Assembly: GCA_030731745.1 (NCBI GenBank)
Contig: JANQTJ010000037.1
Span: forward strand, 2,315-66,314
DNA: 64,000 bases
Reading direction: 5' to 3'
DNA from: Flaviramulus sp.
GTDB lineage: Bacteria > Bacteroidota > Bacteroidia > Flavobacteriales > Flavobacteriaceae
Shown: positions 34,660-44,600 of the stretch, piece after piece
Layout of the letters: each line of letters begins with the position of its first letter
Numbering within the stretch: position 1 is the stretch's first letter
Made by a program: the position numbers and the translations under genes
Notes under the pieces: model-generated
Told to the model about the DNA's origin: nothing
Database searches by the model: none
What the model saw: the letters and a program-made list of their open reading frames with translations, nothing else

Positions 34660-36001
34660 ACCAGGTAAGTCTTTTTTGGATAAATTAAAAACTAAATTCT
34701 TCTTAATTTTAATAGCTTTAGTTTTTGCGTTTCCTATACTTCCCAATGCCATTCAATCTATATCTATTATAGCGCTCTTATGTTTATCCGTTACAATTTT
34801 TTTAAAAAATAAAAAATTTAATCTAGATAGAAAACAAGTTGTTTTTTATACCCTAATAACATCATGGGCGTTTTTTTTGTGTCTAACAATTTTTTACTCT
34901 AAGGACACCATTTATGGTATAGCCACAGCGCAGCGTTACATAAATATAATAGCGATACCTTTAGTTTTGATTTTTTTTGTACCTAAAAATTTCATTAAAA
35001 AGGCTCATATTTTTTATTTGTCTTTTATTATATCCAATTTACTATTCGTTTTTATAATTTACTATAAAGCTATTATCGTCATAGAAACAACCTGTTTTCC
35101 AGAAATTTATTATGACAATTTTTTTAGTAAACTAAATTTTATTTTAAAAAAACCAAATCATATTATTTTCTCTTGTTTTGAAAACGAATCGAAGCATTCT
35201 TTTTTTATTCATAGAGTTTATAATTCAATGAATTTTTTGTTTTCAATACTTTTATTGATTGAGCTTATTTTTATGAATAAGTTTAAAAAAAATATAGGTT
35301 TTTATCTTTTATCAATAATAAGTTTTATTGTTTTTGGGTATTTAATATTCTACCAATTTTCTGTTGTAAATGTAGTTTTAGCGCTTGTACTAATCCCAAC
35401 ATTTATTATCACAATAACACCAATAAATAAAGTCAAGAAATCAATATTTGTGTCAGTTATCTTTGTAGTTGTTTGTTTTGTAGTAATTAATTTAAACAAG
35501 ACATCAAATAATGTTGCATCAAAATATTTAATTCCGGCCGTTAATATGGTTAAGAAAGTTTTTACTGGGAATAACTATGGTAGTATTGATGAGCGTTATG
35601 AAATTAATATTGCAAGTAAAAGTTTAATAGAAGACGCATTTTTATTTGGATATGGTATAGGAGATGTTCAATCTAAACTAAACGAATATTATTTTCTTAA
35701 TAAAAATAATTCAGAAGCCTATGCAATAGCTTATAAGAATGAATTAAACACCCATAATAATTATGCTTTTTTGATGCTTTCAGGAGGTATAGTTGTAATT
35801 ATTTTGTTTTTAATAAACGTTATATTTTCTTTTTCTAAGGGAATAAATTCCAAAGAATGGATATATGTATATTTTCTAATTATTATCTTGGCTAACCTAG
35901 CCTCGGAGAATATTTTATCTAGAATTCATGGCAATCTATTTTATGCTATTTTTAATGGCTTTTTTATAGCAAAAATGTTAAATACAAAAAACTACGAGTG
36001 A
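34649..36001 (+). CDS. O-antigen ligase/polymerase-like membrane protein
   Basis: A 450-residue inner-membrane protein with ten or more hydrophobic segments and one large periplasmic loop toward the C terminus. That loop holds DERYEINIASKSLIEDAFLF, GYGIGDVQSK and LNTHNNYAFLMLSGG, the pattern of the WaaL/Wzy_C domain whose histidine and arginines contact undecaprenyl-linked glycan. It may ligate the glycan to its acceptor or polymerise repeat units. Two other polymerase candidates lie in the locus, which makes ligase a reasonable reading here. Overlaps at both ends tie it to its neighbours. Confidence 0.82.
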   Translation: MRDEPGKSFLDKLKTKFFLILIALVFAFPILPNAIQSISIIALLCLSVTIFLKNKKFNLDRKQVVFYTLITSWAFFLCLTIFYSKDTIYGIATAQRYINIIAIPLVLIFFVPKNFIKKAHIFYLSFIISNLLFVFIIYYKAIIVIETTCFPEIYYDNFFSKLNFILKKPNHIIFSCFENESKHSFFIHRVYNSMNFLFSILLLIELIFMNKFKKNIGFYLLSIISFIVFGYLIFYQFSVVNVVLALVLIPTFIITITPINKVKKSIFVSVIFVVVCFVVINLNKTSNNVASKYLIPAVNMVKKVFTGNNYGSIDERYEINIASKSLIEDAFLFGYGIGDVQSKLNEYYFLNKNNSEAYAIAYKNELNTHNNYAFLMLSGGIVVIILFLINVIFSFSKGINSKEWIYVYFLIIILANLASENILSRIHGNLFYAIFNGFFIAKMLNTKNYE

Positions 36002-37242
36002 GTTTTAAAACAAAATATAAGCTAGAATTCAATTTTATTATTTACTTAATAGGAAAGGTCATTAGTGCAGGTGTGATGATAGGTTCTATACCATTGTTTA
36101 TTAAATACTTTGGGATTCAAGAATATGGAGACTTTGTTTTATACTATACTACCTTTTTAATGCTTTTTGCTGGTTCCTCGGGTTGGATTGTGCAAGGAAT
36201 ACTCAGGTTTTACACTTTAGAAAAAAATAAAGAAAAAATTAGAAGTGAGATAAACCAAATGGTTTTAAACTCTTTTGTGATTTCTGCACTTATCTTGATA
36301 GGGGTTTTTAGCTATTATGATGCAGATATTACGCTACTAATAATTGCAGTTTGCAGTCTTTTTTTTAGTTTATTTTATACAAGTAAAATAACAATCGAAC
36401 AGGCGCTGTTAAAATCAAAAAACTATATCATTACAGATATTATTAGGGTTTCGATTTTTTTAATAGTTCCATTAAGCTTAAAATATTTTATCCCATCTAT
36501 TAGCGCAATACATACCTTGTTTTTAGGCGTATTGTTTAGTTACGTTTTAGGCAGTTTATGGCTATCTAAATTCAGAATTATTATTCCTACTATAAGGTTT
36601 AGAGGAAAAACGAGATGGCGTAAAATTTTTTTAAAATATGGATTGCCTTTAAGTTTATGGATGGTTTTTTCGCCAACTACCAATGGCGTTGATAGATATG
36701 TAATAGAATACAGTTTAGGCACCATTATGTTAGCAAAGTATACGGCGGTATTTGATATTATTTTTAAAGTTTTTTCTAGTATCGCTATTCCCTTTAACAA
36801 TATTGTTCAACCCATGCTAATTCAAAATTACAACGAAAAAAATTATTCAGAATATAAAAAAACAGTAAATAAATCGTTGCTGTACCTTACGATAATCTTT
36901 CTGGTTTTTATCTCGGGCGCCATTTTATTACAAGATTTTATTATATGTAAATACCTAGGTTTTTGTGAGCAATCTGCAATGCTTTCAAAATTAATAATTC
37001 CATTCGCATTTAGTAGTTATATTTGGCAAATAGCCATTTTGATTCAGAAAAATTTAGAAGTCTCGAATAAGACCATTGAAATGACTATTTACATGATAGT
37101 TGTTGTTATTGCTATAGTTATATTGGGAATTATTTTTGTTCCCTTGTACGGTTTAATAGCGTCTGCATATATTTCGGTATTCGCAGCTTGTGTTTATCTA
37201 TTATTGATAATTTATGGAACAAAAAAACATTTTAAATTATGA
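35998..37242 (+). CDS. Wzx-type polysaccharide flippase
   Basis: A 414-residue protein with about twelve membrane segments. The N terminus (FIIYLIGKVISAGVMIGSIPLFIKYFGIQEYGDF) has the layout of polysaccharide transport/MATE-like flippases that carry undecaprenyl-pyrophosphate oligosaccharides to the periplasm. The start is GTG, overlapping the preceding stop by four bases (GTGA). It ends in an ATGA overlap with the next gene. It is the only flippase candidate of the locus. Confidence 0.88.
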   Translation: MSFKTKYKLEFNFIIYLIGKVISAGVMIGSIPLFIKYFGIQEYGDFVLYYTTFLMLFAGSSGWIVQGILRFYTLEKNKEKIRSEINQMVLNSFVISALILIGVFSYYDADITLLIIAVCSLFFSLFYTSKITIEQALLKSKNYIITDIIRVSIFLIVPLSLKYFIPSISAIHTLFLGVLFSYVLGSLWLSKFRIIIPTIRFRGKTRWRKIFLKYGLPLSLWMVFSPTTNGVDRYVIEYSLGTIMLAKYTAVFDIIFKVFSSIAIPFNNIVQPMLIQNYNEKNYSEYKKTVNKSLLYLTIIFLVFISGAILLQDFIICKYLGFCEQSAMLSKLIIPFAFSSYIWQIAILIQKNLEVSNKTIEMTIYMIVVVIAIVILGIIFVPLYGLIASAYISVFAACVYLLLIIYGTKKHFKL

Positions 37243-38465
37243 TTTTATATTTTATTTTTATTGCCCTTACAACAGTAATAGCATATATAAATAATAGTGT
37301 TTCAAAAAAGCTTTTTTATCCAGCAACTTACGTGTCCTTCCTCTGGGTTTTGTTTGTTACTATTCATTTACTGTATTTACTTTTTTCTGATAGAAAGCCA
37401 TTTCCATTATCCTTTATTGTACTTTCTTATTTTTTTTTAGCACTACTGCTATTTTCTTTAGGAGGTTTAATAGCTAAAGGACTTCATAAAAACAATTTAA
37501 AAGCAGACGTTAAAACAGTTTTCTCTACTACTTTTTTAAATGTTATTTTAATAGTAAATATTTTCTCTTTGATTTTTTACTTCATTAAAATTAAAGAATT
37601 GACTGGCTATTATTTCAATCTTCTTTTATTTAGATACTACACTTCCGTGGAAGGGATCGATATTGGCTTCATTAAATATAGTTTAACATTTTCCATCTTT
37701 TCTTTGTTACTGGTTCTAATCGATTTTTATAATAAAGAACGAAAAACCTATTTCACCAGTTTTAGATTGTTTTTAATTTTTTTGTTGAGTTTCACCATAT
37801 CTTTTTTATCTGCATCAAAGGGAGCGTTTCTGTTTTTATTAATAAGTACCTTAGGTGTTTACTCGGTTTACAGAAGAATTAATATCAAGTTAGTATTAAA
37901 AACCGTTGGTATTACACTAGCAGTTTTTTTAATAATGGGGAACTTATTAAAAAAATCTATCCCTAATGAGCATACTAGCAAAATTGAGTATACAGTGTTC
38001 GATAAGGTAGAATATTTATTGTATTCTTATGCAACTTTACCATTAAGTGCTTTTGATAAGTTTTTAAATGAGCCCTATAAAATTACCTATGGTGATATAG
38101 CTTTTAGGTTTCCAAAGGCAGTATTTTATAAAATAGGTTTAACAGATACACCTCCAAAGGATTTAGTTGAAAAATATGTGAAAGTACCAGATTTAGTTAA
38201 TGTTTACACCGCCTATTACAAGTTAATTAAAGATTTTGGTATTATTTATTCTTTAACAGCGATGTTTCTTTTTGGATATTTACACACGTATTTTTTTATT
38301 CATTCAAAAAAATCATTTGGAAGCCTCATAGGATTCTCTATGTTGTTGTTTCCTTTAACTATGACTTTTTTTGAAGAAAATTATACATCGCTATTATCTA
38401 CTTGGATACAGGTAATACTATTTGTTTATGCAACGAAATTTTTTATGAAATATAAATATGATTAA
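37239..38465 (+). CDS. Oligosaccharide repeat-unit polymerase (Wzy-like)
   Basis: A 408-residue membrane protein with about eleven hydrophobic segments. FTISFLSASKGAFLFLLIST in the middle and a soluble region from about 235 to 320 (KYVKVPDLVNVYTAYYKLIKDFG) fit the O-antigen polymerase family, which joins repeat units on the periplasmic face. Sequence conservation in the family is low, so the assignment rests on topology, the SKG-type motif and location between the flippase and a glycosyltransferase. It overlaps the next gene by 8 bp. Confidence 0.78.
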   Translation: MILYFIFIALTTVIAYINNSVSKKLFYPATYVSFLWVLFVTIHLLYLLFSDRKPFPLSFIVLSYFFLALLLFSLGGLIAKGLHKNNLKADVKTVFSTTFLNVILIVNIFSLIFYFIKIKELTGYYFNLLLFRYYTSVEGIDIGFIKYSLTFSIFSLLLVLIDFYNKERKTYFTSFRLFLIFLLSFTISFLSASKGAFLFLLISTLGVYSVYRRINIKLVLKTVGITLAVFLIMGNLLKKSIPNEHTSKIEYTVFDKVEYLLYSYATLPLSAFDKFLNEPYKITYGDIAFRFPKAVFYKIGLTDTPPKDLVEKYVKVPDLVNVYTAYYKLIKDFGIIYSLTAMFLFGYLHTYFFIHSKKSFGSLIGFSMLLFPLTMTFFEENYTSLLSTWIQVILFVYATKFFMKYKYD

Positions 38466-39378
38466 TGAGACCCTAGGCATTGTAATAGTTAATTATAACT
38501 CTGCAGAGTTGTTAGAACAATGTGTAAGCGCTATTTTTAACAGTAATATCCAAAATTTATTATTAAAAGTAGTAATTGTTGATAATAATTCTAATGATGG
38601 TTCTTTTGAGTTAGATATGCCATACAATCAACAATTAATACTTATAAAAAACACAGATAATAAAGGTTTTGGTTACGCTTGTAACCAAGGTGTTGAAGTG
38701 TTAAAAAGCATGAAGTATCTTTTATTTTTAAATCCTGATACTCAAGTTGGATTGAATACTTTTACAGAAAGCATTACTTTCTTGAAGAGTAGTAGCGATG
38801 TTTCTATTTTAGGAACCATGCACAAGAATGAAATAGGAGAAATACAAACTAGTTGTTCATACACGCCTAAACCTATCCCTATGATTTGGGACATATTAGG
38901 CTTATCAAAAGTATTACCAAACGTTTTTAGACCAGCGACACTAATGATAAATTTTAATCATAAAGAATCTCGTTTTGTAGATCAGGTAATGGGCGCTTAT
39001 ATGTTAATGGAGAAAGATGTTTTTGATAAATTAAATGGTTTTGATAACCGGTTTTTTGTTTATTACGAAGATGCAGACTTCGCCCTTCGGGCAAAAAAAA
39101 TAGGTTTTTTAAGTTACTATAACTCAACTATTGAAATTATGCATAGCGGTAGAGGCACAACAAAAAAAATTTTCCATATCACCTTATTTTACAATTTAAG
39201 AAGCAGGATACAGTTTGCATATAAACATTATGGTAAGTTCTGTGGTGCTTTAATATTATTTTTAACATTAACTCTAGAGCCAATAACAAGGGGTCTGTAT
39301 AACTTAATTAAGAATCCTTCTGAGAACAAAAACACCTTTAAAGCTTTTAAATTATTATACAGGGATACTTTTAAATAA
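38458..39378 (+). CDS. Family 2 glycosyltransferase
   Basis: A 306-residue GT-A enzyme. The N terminus LGIVIVNYNSAELLEQCV with VVDNNSNDGS marks the nucleotide-sugar site. The DxD-like motif is LNPDTQVG, and MGAYMLMEKDVFDKLNGFD with YYEDADFALRAKK gives the catalytic ED. These are typical of GT2 rhamnosyltransferase-like members, which fits the upstream dTDP-rhamnose genes. A single hydrophobic stretch near the C terminus may sit on the membrane. Its stop overlaps the next ATG by one base. Confidence 0.92.
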   Translation: MINETLGIVIVNYNSAELLEQCVSAIFNSNIQNLLLKVVIVDNNSNDGSFELDMPYNQQLILIKNTDNKGFGYACNQGVEVLKSMKYLLFLNPDTQVGLNTFTESITFLKSSSDVSILGTMHKNEIGEIQTSCSYTPKPIPMIWDILGLSKVLPNVFRPATLMINFNHKESRFVDQVMGAYMLMEKDVFDKLNGFDNRFFVYYEDADFALRAKKIGFLSYYNSTIEIMHSGRGTTKKIFHITLFYNLRSRIQFAYKHYGKFCGALILFLTLTLEPITRGLYNLIKNPSENKNTFKAFKLLYRDTFK

Positions 39379-40457
39379 TGAGAATACTTTTTTATCCAAA
39401 ATATAACGAAAAAGGCGCTAGCAGTAGATATAGAGTCTATCAATATCTTGATTATTTTAAAGACTATAAGGTTGAAGTATATCCTTTTTTCGATGACAGA
39501 TATATACCATCTCAGTCGTTCAAAAGTATTAAAGGTGTTTTTTATGTTGTATTTTGTTATTTCAGGAGAAGTTTAAATATGCTTCGAATTAAAAGAAGCG
39601 ATTTGGTATTTCTTGAAAAAGAATTTATCCCTTATTTGCCTTTTAACACGTTTTTTTTTAAACTAGTTAAGATAAATTATATTGTTGATTATGATGATGC
39701 CATTTTTCATAATTATGATTTACATCCAAACAAGATTATTCGATTTCTATTAAAAGATAAAGTTTCAAAAGTTATAAAATTTTCTAAAACTGTAATTACG
39801 GGTAGTCCTTATTTAACATCCTATGCAAAAAAATATAATGTAAATGTAATTGAAATTCCTACTGCTATTAATTTACAAACTTATCAATCAGTGTTCCAAA
39901 AAGAAACAAATAACAATTTTGTAATTGGTTGGATAGGATCAAAAACCACGTCGGTTAATTTAATTAGTTTAATTCCTTCTTTCAAAGCTTTTAAGGAACT
40001 GCATAGTAATTTTGAAATAAGATGCATAGGTTTTGATAGGGATTTAGAGCATCATTTTAATGATTTACCCTTTCATGTACAAGATTGGAGCTCTGAGACA
40101 GAAGTGGAAGATATTAAAAATTTTACCGTTGGTATAATGCCGCTAGAGAATAATCCATTCAATAAAGGTAAATGTGCCTTCAAACTTATTCAATATATGG
40201 CTTGTGGAATTCCAACTATCTCTTCACCTTTAGAGGCGAATATTAAGGTTAATAGAGATAATAATAACTTATTTGCAAACACAGAAGAGGAATGGACAAA
40301 TGCATTTATTAAAGTATTTGAAAACACAATAGATTTAAAGAAAACAGGAGAAGCAAATAAAGTAATAGTTGAGCATTATTATACAATACAGGCTAATAAA
40401 GACACCTATTTAGAAATTTTTTCCAGTATTATTGCAAATAAAATAAGATTTAAGTAA
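39378..40457 (+). CDS. GT-B fold glycosyltransferase
   Basis: A 359-residue cytoplasmic enzyme. The N-terminal domain begins FYPKYNEKGASSRYRVYQYL. The C-terminal domain holds NFVIGWIGSKTTSVNL, GIMPLENNPFNKGKCAFKLI and YMACGIPTISSPL, the donor-phosphate region of GT4-like retaining transferases, with a KCAFK variant of the usual E-x7-E block. Donor and acceptor are unknown. It lies 5 bp before asnB. Confidence 0.85.
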   Translation: MRILFYPKYNEKGASSRYRVYQYLDYFKDYKVEVYPFFDDRYIPSQSFKSIKGVFYVVFCYFRRSLNMLRIKRSDLVFLEKEFIPYLPFNTFFFKLVKINYIVDYDDAIFHNYDLHPNKIIRFLLKDKVSKVIKFSKTVITGSPYLTSYAKKYNVNVIEIPTAINLQTYQSVFQKETNNNFVIGWIGSKTTSVNLISLIPSFKAFKELHSNFEIRCIGFDRDLEHHFNDLPFHVQDWSSETEVEDIKNFTVGIMPLENNPFNKGKCAFKLIQYMACGIPTISSPLEANIKVNRDNNNLFANTEEEWTNAFIKVFENTIDLKKTGEANKVIVEHYYTIQANKDTYLEIFSSIIANKIRFK

Positions 40458-40462
40458 ATAGT

Positions 40463-42325
40463 ATGTGCGGTATATTAGGTACAATTAACATAGATAGATT
40501 AAGGAAAGAGAGTTATAAGAATCTTATGATTCATCGTGGTCCAGACGCACAATTGCATTTAGAAATTGATAACATCAATTTTTATCATTATAGGTTAGCT
40601 ATACAAGATCTTTCAGATCAAGCCAATCAGCCCATGAATTATAATGAGTATACAATTATATTTAATGGCGAAATTTACAATCATCACGAATTAAGAAAAA
40701 AATTTAATCTCAAGTGCCATACCAGTTCAGATACAGAAACCATACTTCAGCTATATCACCTTTTAGGTGAAGAGATGTTAAATGAATTTGACGGAATGTT
40801 CGCAGTAGCGATTTATAACAAAAAAAAAGAAAAATTATTTTTGGCCAGAGACAGAGCCGGAGAAAAACCTTTATATTTTTTTAAAAAAGATAAAAAGTTT
40901 GCATTTGCCTCAGAATTAATCGCGTTAAACACCATTTTATCATTAGAAATCAATCATTCTGTAATTAATGATTATTTTTTTATTGGCAGCCAATTTCAAG
41001 CCAATACGGTTTATAAAAACGTTTTTGAGTTAAAAAATGGTACTTTTTTAACCATTGATTTAAAGTCTTTCGAGATTAGAGAAAACACTTGGTGGCATGT
41101 TATTGACGGCTTTAAAAAAAAGGCAGATCTTAGTTTTGAATCTGCAAAAGTAGAATTCTCTAAACTTTTTGATATTTCTATAAAAAGAAGGTTAGAATCC
41201 TCGGATTTAGAAGTAGGTACTTTTTTAAGTGGTGGTATTGATAGTGGACTTGTTACAGCATTTGCATCCAAGTATAACAAAAATATAAAAACATTTACGG
41301 TGGCTTTTGAAGGCGCTTATAATGAAGCACCTTTGGCAGAAAAAGTAGCTAAAAAATTTAATACAACACTCACTAAAATTGACATAAATTTTTCGAATTT
41401 AAAAAACGACTTAGAAAAGATTATCATCAATTATGGAGAACCCTTCATGGATAGTTCTGCCATACCAAGTTATTACGTGTCGCAAGAGGCTAAAAAGCAT
41501 GTTACGGTTATTTTAAATGGCGATGGTGCCGATGAGTTATTTGGCGGTTATAGAAGGTATGTGCCTTTTATGAAGTATGATTTTTTTCAGAATCCTAAAT
41601 TTATTCAAGTTTTTTGCCGCATTATTTTAAAATTATTACCAAACGCCAACAATAAAAAGTCTTCTTATAATTATTTTCACAGATTGTTAAGTTTATCTTC
41701 ACAAAATGGTATAAATACTTATTTATCTGCAACTGTAGATGTTTTTACGAACTTCGAAAAATATTTCCATAAGCAACCAGAACTTAGAGAAATAACATTT
41801 CTTTTTAATAGAATTAACAACGAGCTTGACTCTGGGGTAGATAAAATAATGTGCATGGATTTCTTAACACTTTTATTTGGAGATCTATTAGTTAAAATGG
41901 ATATTGCCACAATGGCAAATTCTTTAGAGGGTAGAAGTCCTTTCTTATCTAAAGAACTTTTAGATTTTGGAATTTCATTAGATACCAAATATAAAATAAA
42001 TGGAAAAATAACGAAGCATTTGTTGCGAAGTGTAGCTAAAGATATTTTGCCAATCGAAATTTTCTCTCAACCAAAAAGAGGTTTTGAAATACCTTTAAAA
42101 AACTGGATAAATAACGATTTTAAAGATATTACTAATGACTACATCTATAGTAACAATGCTTTTTATAAAGATTTTGTAGACGAAACATTCATAAAAAATT
42201 TATTGAGTAATAAGGTCAATGTATCTCAAGAAAAAAGAGCAAAAATGTTATATAATATTCTGTGTTTGGAAATTTGGTATAAAAATCACAAACAGAATTC
42301 TTTAATTACATCTAATTTGAATTAA
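40463..42325 (+). CDS. asnB: Asparagine synthase-type glutamine amidotransferase
   Basis: A 620-residue two-domain enzyme. The N-terminal nucleophile is Cys2 (MCGILGTI), followed by RGPDAQ, FNGEIYNH and RDRAGEKPLYF of the class II glutaminase. The synthase domain has the ATP loop SGGIDSG (256-262), GDGADELFGGY and MANSLEGRSPF. Genuine asparagine synthesis is possible. In polysaccharide loci, however, such proteins (WbpS-like) amidate hexuronic acids, and the TviB/TviC genes supply a uronic acid here. The choice between the two roles is inference from context. Confidence 0.92.
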   Translation: MCGILGTINIDRLRKESYKNLMIHRGPDAQLHLEIDNINFYHYRLAIQDLSDQANQPMNYNEYTIIFNGEIYNHHELRKKFNLKCHTSSDTETILQLYHLLGEEMLNEFDGMFAVAIYNKKKEKLFLARDRAGEKPLYFFKKDKKFAFASELIALNTILSLEINHSVINDYFFIGSQFQANTVYKNVFELKNGTFLTIDLKSFEIRENTWWHVIDGFKKKADLSFESAKVEFSKLFDISIKRRLESSDLEVGTFLSGGIDSGLVTAFASKYNKNIKTFTVAFEGAYNEAPLAEKVAKKFNTTLTKIDINFSNLKNDLEKIIINYGEPFMDSSAIPSYYVSQEAKKHVTVILNGDGADELFGGYRRYVPFMKYDFFQNPKFIQVFCRIILKLLPNANNKKSSYNYFHRLLSLSSQNGINTYLSATVDVFTNFEKYFHKQPELREITFLFNRINNELDSGVDKIMCMDFLTLLFGDLLVKMDIATMANSLEGRSPFLSKELLDFGISLDTKYKINGKITKHLLRSVAKDILPIEIFSQPKRGFEIPLKNWINNDFKDITNDYIYSNNAFYKDFVDETFIKNLLSNKVNVSQEKRAKMLYNILCLEIWYKNHKQNSLITSNLN

Positions 42326-43456
42326 ATGAATGAGAGTATAATTATAGCATTAATTTTTCTAAACATTTATTTGGTTTTAAAAAAAATCAAACAACAAGAT
42401 AAAGTATCACATAAGTATTTCTTAGCTGCTATTTTTTTGCTTCATTATATAGCTTTTATAGCGTACTATAAATTTAGTGTTGTTCAACAAAAAGATTCTT
42501 TTCTTTTTTATCAAAATGCCCTAGAAGCTAACTCAATATTAGATTTTAAAATTTATGGGAGCCAATTAATGTCCATAATTTGCTACCCATTTAGCAAAGT
42601 AGGTGTCAATTATTTTGTGTTATCCTTAACATTTGCAACAATTGGCTTTATAGGCTTTTTAAAATACTTCCAATTTTTAATTTCAAGATTAGATAAGAAT
42701 TTTTATGGCAACTTTATCGCTTTATTCTTACTAATACCATCATTACATTTTTGGACTGCCGGATTAACAAAAGAGACGATTATTTTTTACTTAATGAGTA
42801 TTATATTTGTTAGCACATTTAAAAATCATCGACCTACACTTTTAGTAGTTGTTTCTTTATTCATTGTATTTTTGATTAGGCCGTATTTGTTATTTATTTT
42901 AATTATTGCTTTTTCCATAGACTATTTTTTAAATTTTAAGGGCAGTTTAAAAGAAAAACGGATTACAATGTTTGTTGTGTCTTTTATTGCCATTTTGCTA
43001 ACACCAATTTTATTAAACTTTTTAAAATTAACTGAATTTAATCTAGAGAGAATCAAATATAATTTCGCATCACTAGTAAAATATAGTCAAAATTTTGGAG
43101 GATCTTCTATAGATTTAAAAAATTCAACTTATTTAGAAAGACTGTTCTTGGTATTTTTCCGGCCATTATTTTATGATGCAAAAACCTTATTTCAATACTT
43201 TATTTCTTTTGAAAATCTCATAGCCTTTTTTCTTCTAATAAATTTCTTAAAAGATATCTTTATAAGAAAAGTAAAACTTAATGCAATGAAAAATGAACTA
43301 TTTTTGCTTGTAACAGTAATTTTATTAATACTGTTTTATGGTATTTATATGTATAACCTAGGTCTTGCTTCAAGGATGAGGGTGATGTTTATTCCATATA
43401 TGTTTATATTTTTGTTTGTAGTGTATTTTAAAAATCATAAAAATAGAAGTGAATAA
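42326..43456 (+). CDS. EpsG-like polytopic membrane protein, putative polymerase
   Basis: A 376-residue protein with about ten hydrophobic segments. The central block FLLIPSLHFWTAGLTKETII and the following segments resemble EpsG/Wzy-type polysaccharide polymerases. It begins directly at the end of asnB and overlaps the next glycosyltransferase by 8 bp. It is the third polymerase- or ligase-like protein of the locus; its own role could also be acyl or sugar side-branch transfer. Confidence 0.65.
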   Translation: MNESIIIALIFLNIYLVLKKIKQQDKVSHKYFLAAIFLLHYIAFIAYYKFSVVQQKDSFLFYQNALEANSILDFKIYGSQLMSIICYPFSKVGVNYFVLSLTFATIGFIGFLKYFQFLISRLDKNFYGNFIALFLLIPSLHFWTAGLTKETIIFYLMSIIFVSTFKNHRPTLLVVVSLFIVFLIRPYLLFILIIAFSIDYFLNFKGSLKEKRITMFVVSFIAILLTPILLNFLKLTEFNLERIKYNFASLVKYSQNFGGSSIDLKNSTYLERLFLVFFRPLFYDAKTLFQYFISFENLIAFFLLINFLKDIFIRKVKLNAMKNELFLLVTVILLILFYGIYMYNLGLASRMRVMFIPYMFIFLFVVYFKNHKNRSE

Positions 43457-44600
43457 AAAAAAACTTATAAGAGTTACTACTGTACCTCTATCATTTGATA
43501 AACTTTTAGGAGGTCAAATGAATTTTATGAATTCTCATTATGATGTTACAGCCGTATCTTCAGAAGAAGATTATTTAAAAGAGATAGGCATTAAGGAACA
43601 AGTAAAAACGCTTACATTAAGATTAACAAGAAAGATAACACCTTTACGTGATGTTATAGCTGTTTTTCGTCTATATCTTTTTTTAAAGAAAGAAAAACCA
43701 TTTATTATTCATTCACATACACCTAAAGCTGGTATAGTGGCTATGTTGGCAGGGAAATTAGCAAATACGCCTAATAGACTTCATACCGTTGCAGGTTTAC
43801 CATTATTGGAAGCAAGAGGTTTAAAACGAATACTTTTAAATAAAGTAGAAAAGCTGACATATGCTTGTGCTACAAATGTTTATCCCAATTCTAATCAACT
43901 TTTACGAATTATATTAGAGAATAATTTTCTGCCAAATGGAAAAGCAAAAGTAATAGGAAATGGTAGTTCTAATGGAATAGATACAACATTTTTTGATACA
44001 GCCCAAATAGCTGATCAAAAATTACTAGAACTAAAAAAAGAACTAAAAATATCAGATACTGATTTTGTGTTTATTTTCGTTGGCAGATTGGTGTCAGATA
44101 AGGGTATTAACGAATTAGTATCTAGTTTTTTAAAGCTTTACAGAAACAAATTACAATTTAAGCTACTTTTAGTGGGACCGTATGAAGATGAATTAGATCC
44201 ATTACTTCCGAATACTAAAACTGAAATTAAACGTAATATAAATATAATTACTACAGGGTATATCAATGATGTTAGACCTTTTTTTGCCATTTCTGAAGCT
44301 TTAGTTTTTCCAAGTTATAGAGAAGGTTTTCCAAACGTAGTGATGCAGGCTGGAGCAATGGGGCTTCCCTCAATAGTTACCAATATTAATGGTTGTAATG
44401 AAATAATTATTCAAAATAAAAATGGTTTGATAATTGAAACTAAAAATGAAGAACAACTATATCTAGCTATGGAGAATTTAGCTTCAAATGTTAAACTTTT
44501 CAATAGCTTGAAATCTAACGCAAGAAGGTTAATTTTAGAGAGATTTGAGCAAAATTTTTTGTGGAATAAATTACTAGAAGAATACAAAAACCTTGAATAA
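43449..44600 (+). CDS. Family 4 glycosyltransferase
   Basis: A 383-residue GT-B enzyme with a GTG start. The acceptor domain has IIHSHTPKAGIVAMLAGKLA and NRLHTVAGLPLLEARG. The donor domain has FIFVGRLVSDKGINELVSSF and ALVFPSYREGFPNVVMQAGA, the E-x7-E region of retaining GT4 transferases. It is placed before the pglC-F block and resembles PglA/CapM-type enzymes that add the second sugar to diacetylbacillosamine on lipid. That specificity is inferred from position. Confidence 0.9.
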   Translation: MNKKKLIRVTTVPLSFDKLLGGQMNFMNSHYDVTAVSSEEDYLKEIGIKEQVKTLTLRLTRKITPLRDVIAVFRLYLFLKKEKPFIIHSHTPKAGIVAMLAGKLANTPNRLHTVAGLPLLEARGLKRILLNKVEKLTYACATNVYPNSNQLLRIILENNFLPNGKAKVIGNGSSNGIDTTFFDTAQIADQKLLELKKELKISDTDFVFIFVGRLVSDKGINELVSSFLKLYRNKLQFKLLLVGPYEDELDPLLPNTKTEIKRNINIITTGYINDVRPFFAISEALVFPSYREGFPNVVMQAGAMGLPSIVTNINGCNEIIIQNKNGLIIETKNEEQLYLAMENLASNVKLFNSLKSNARRLILERFEQNFLWNKLLEEYKNLE

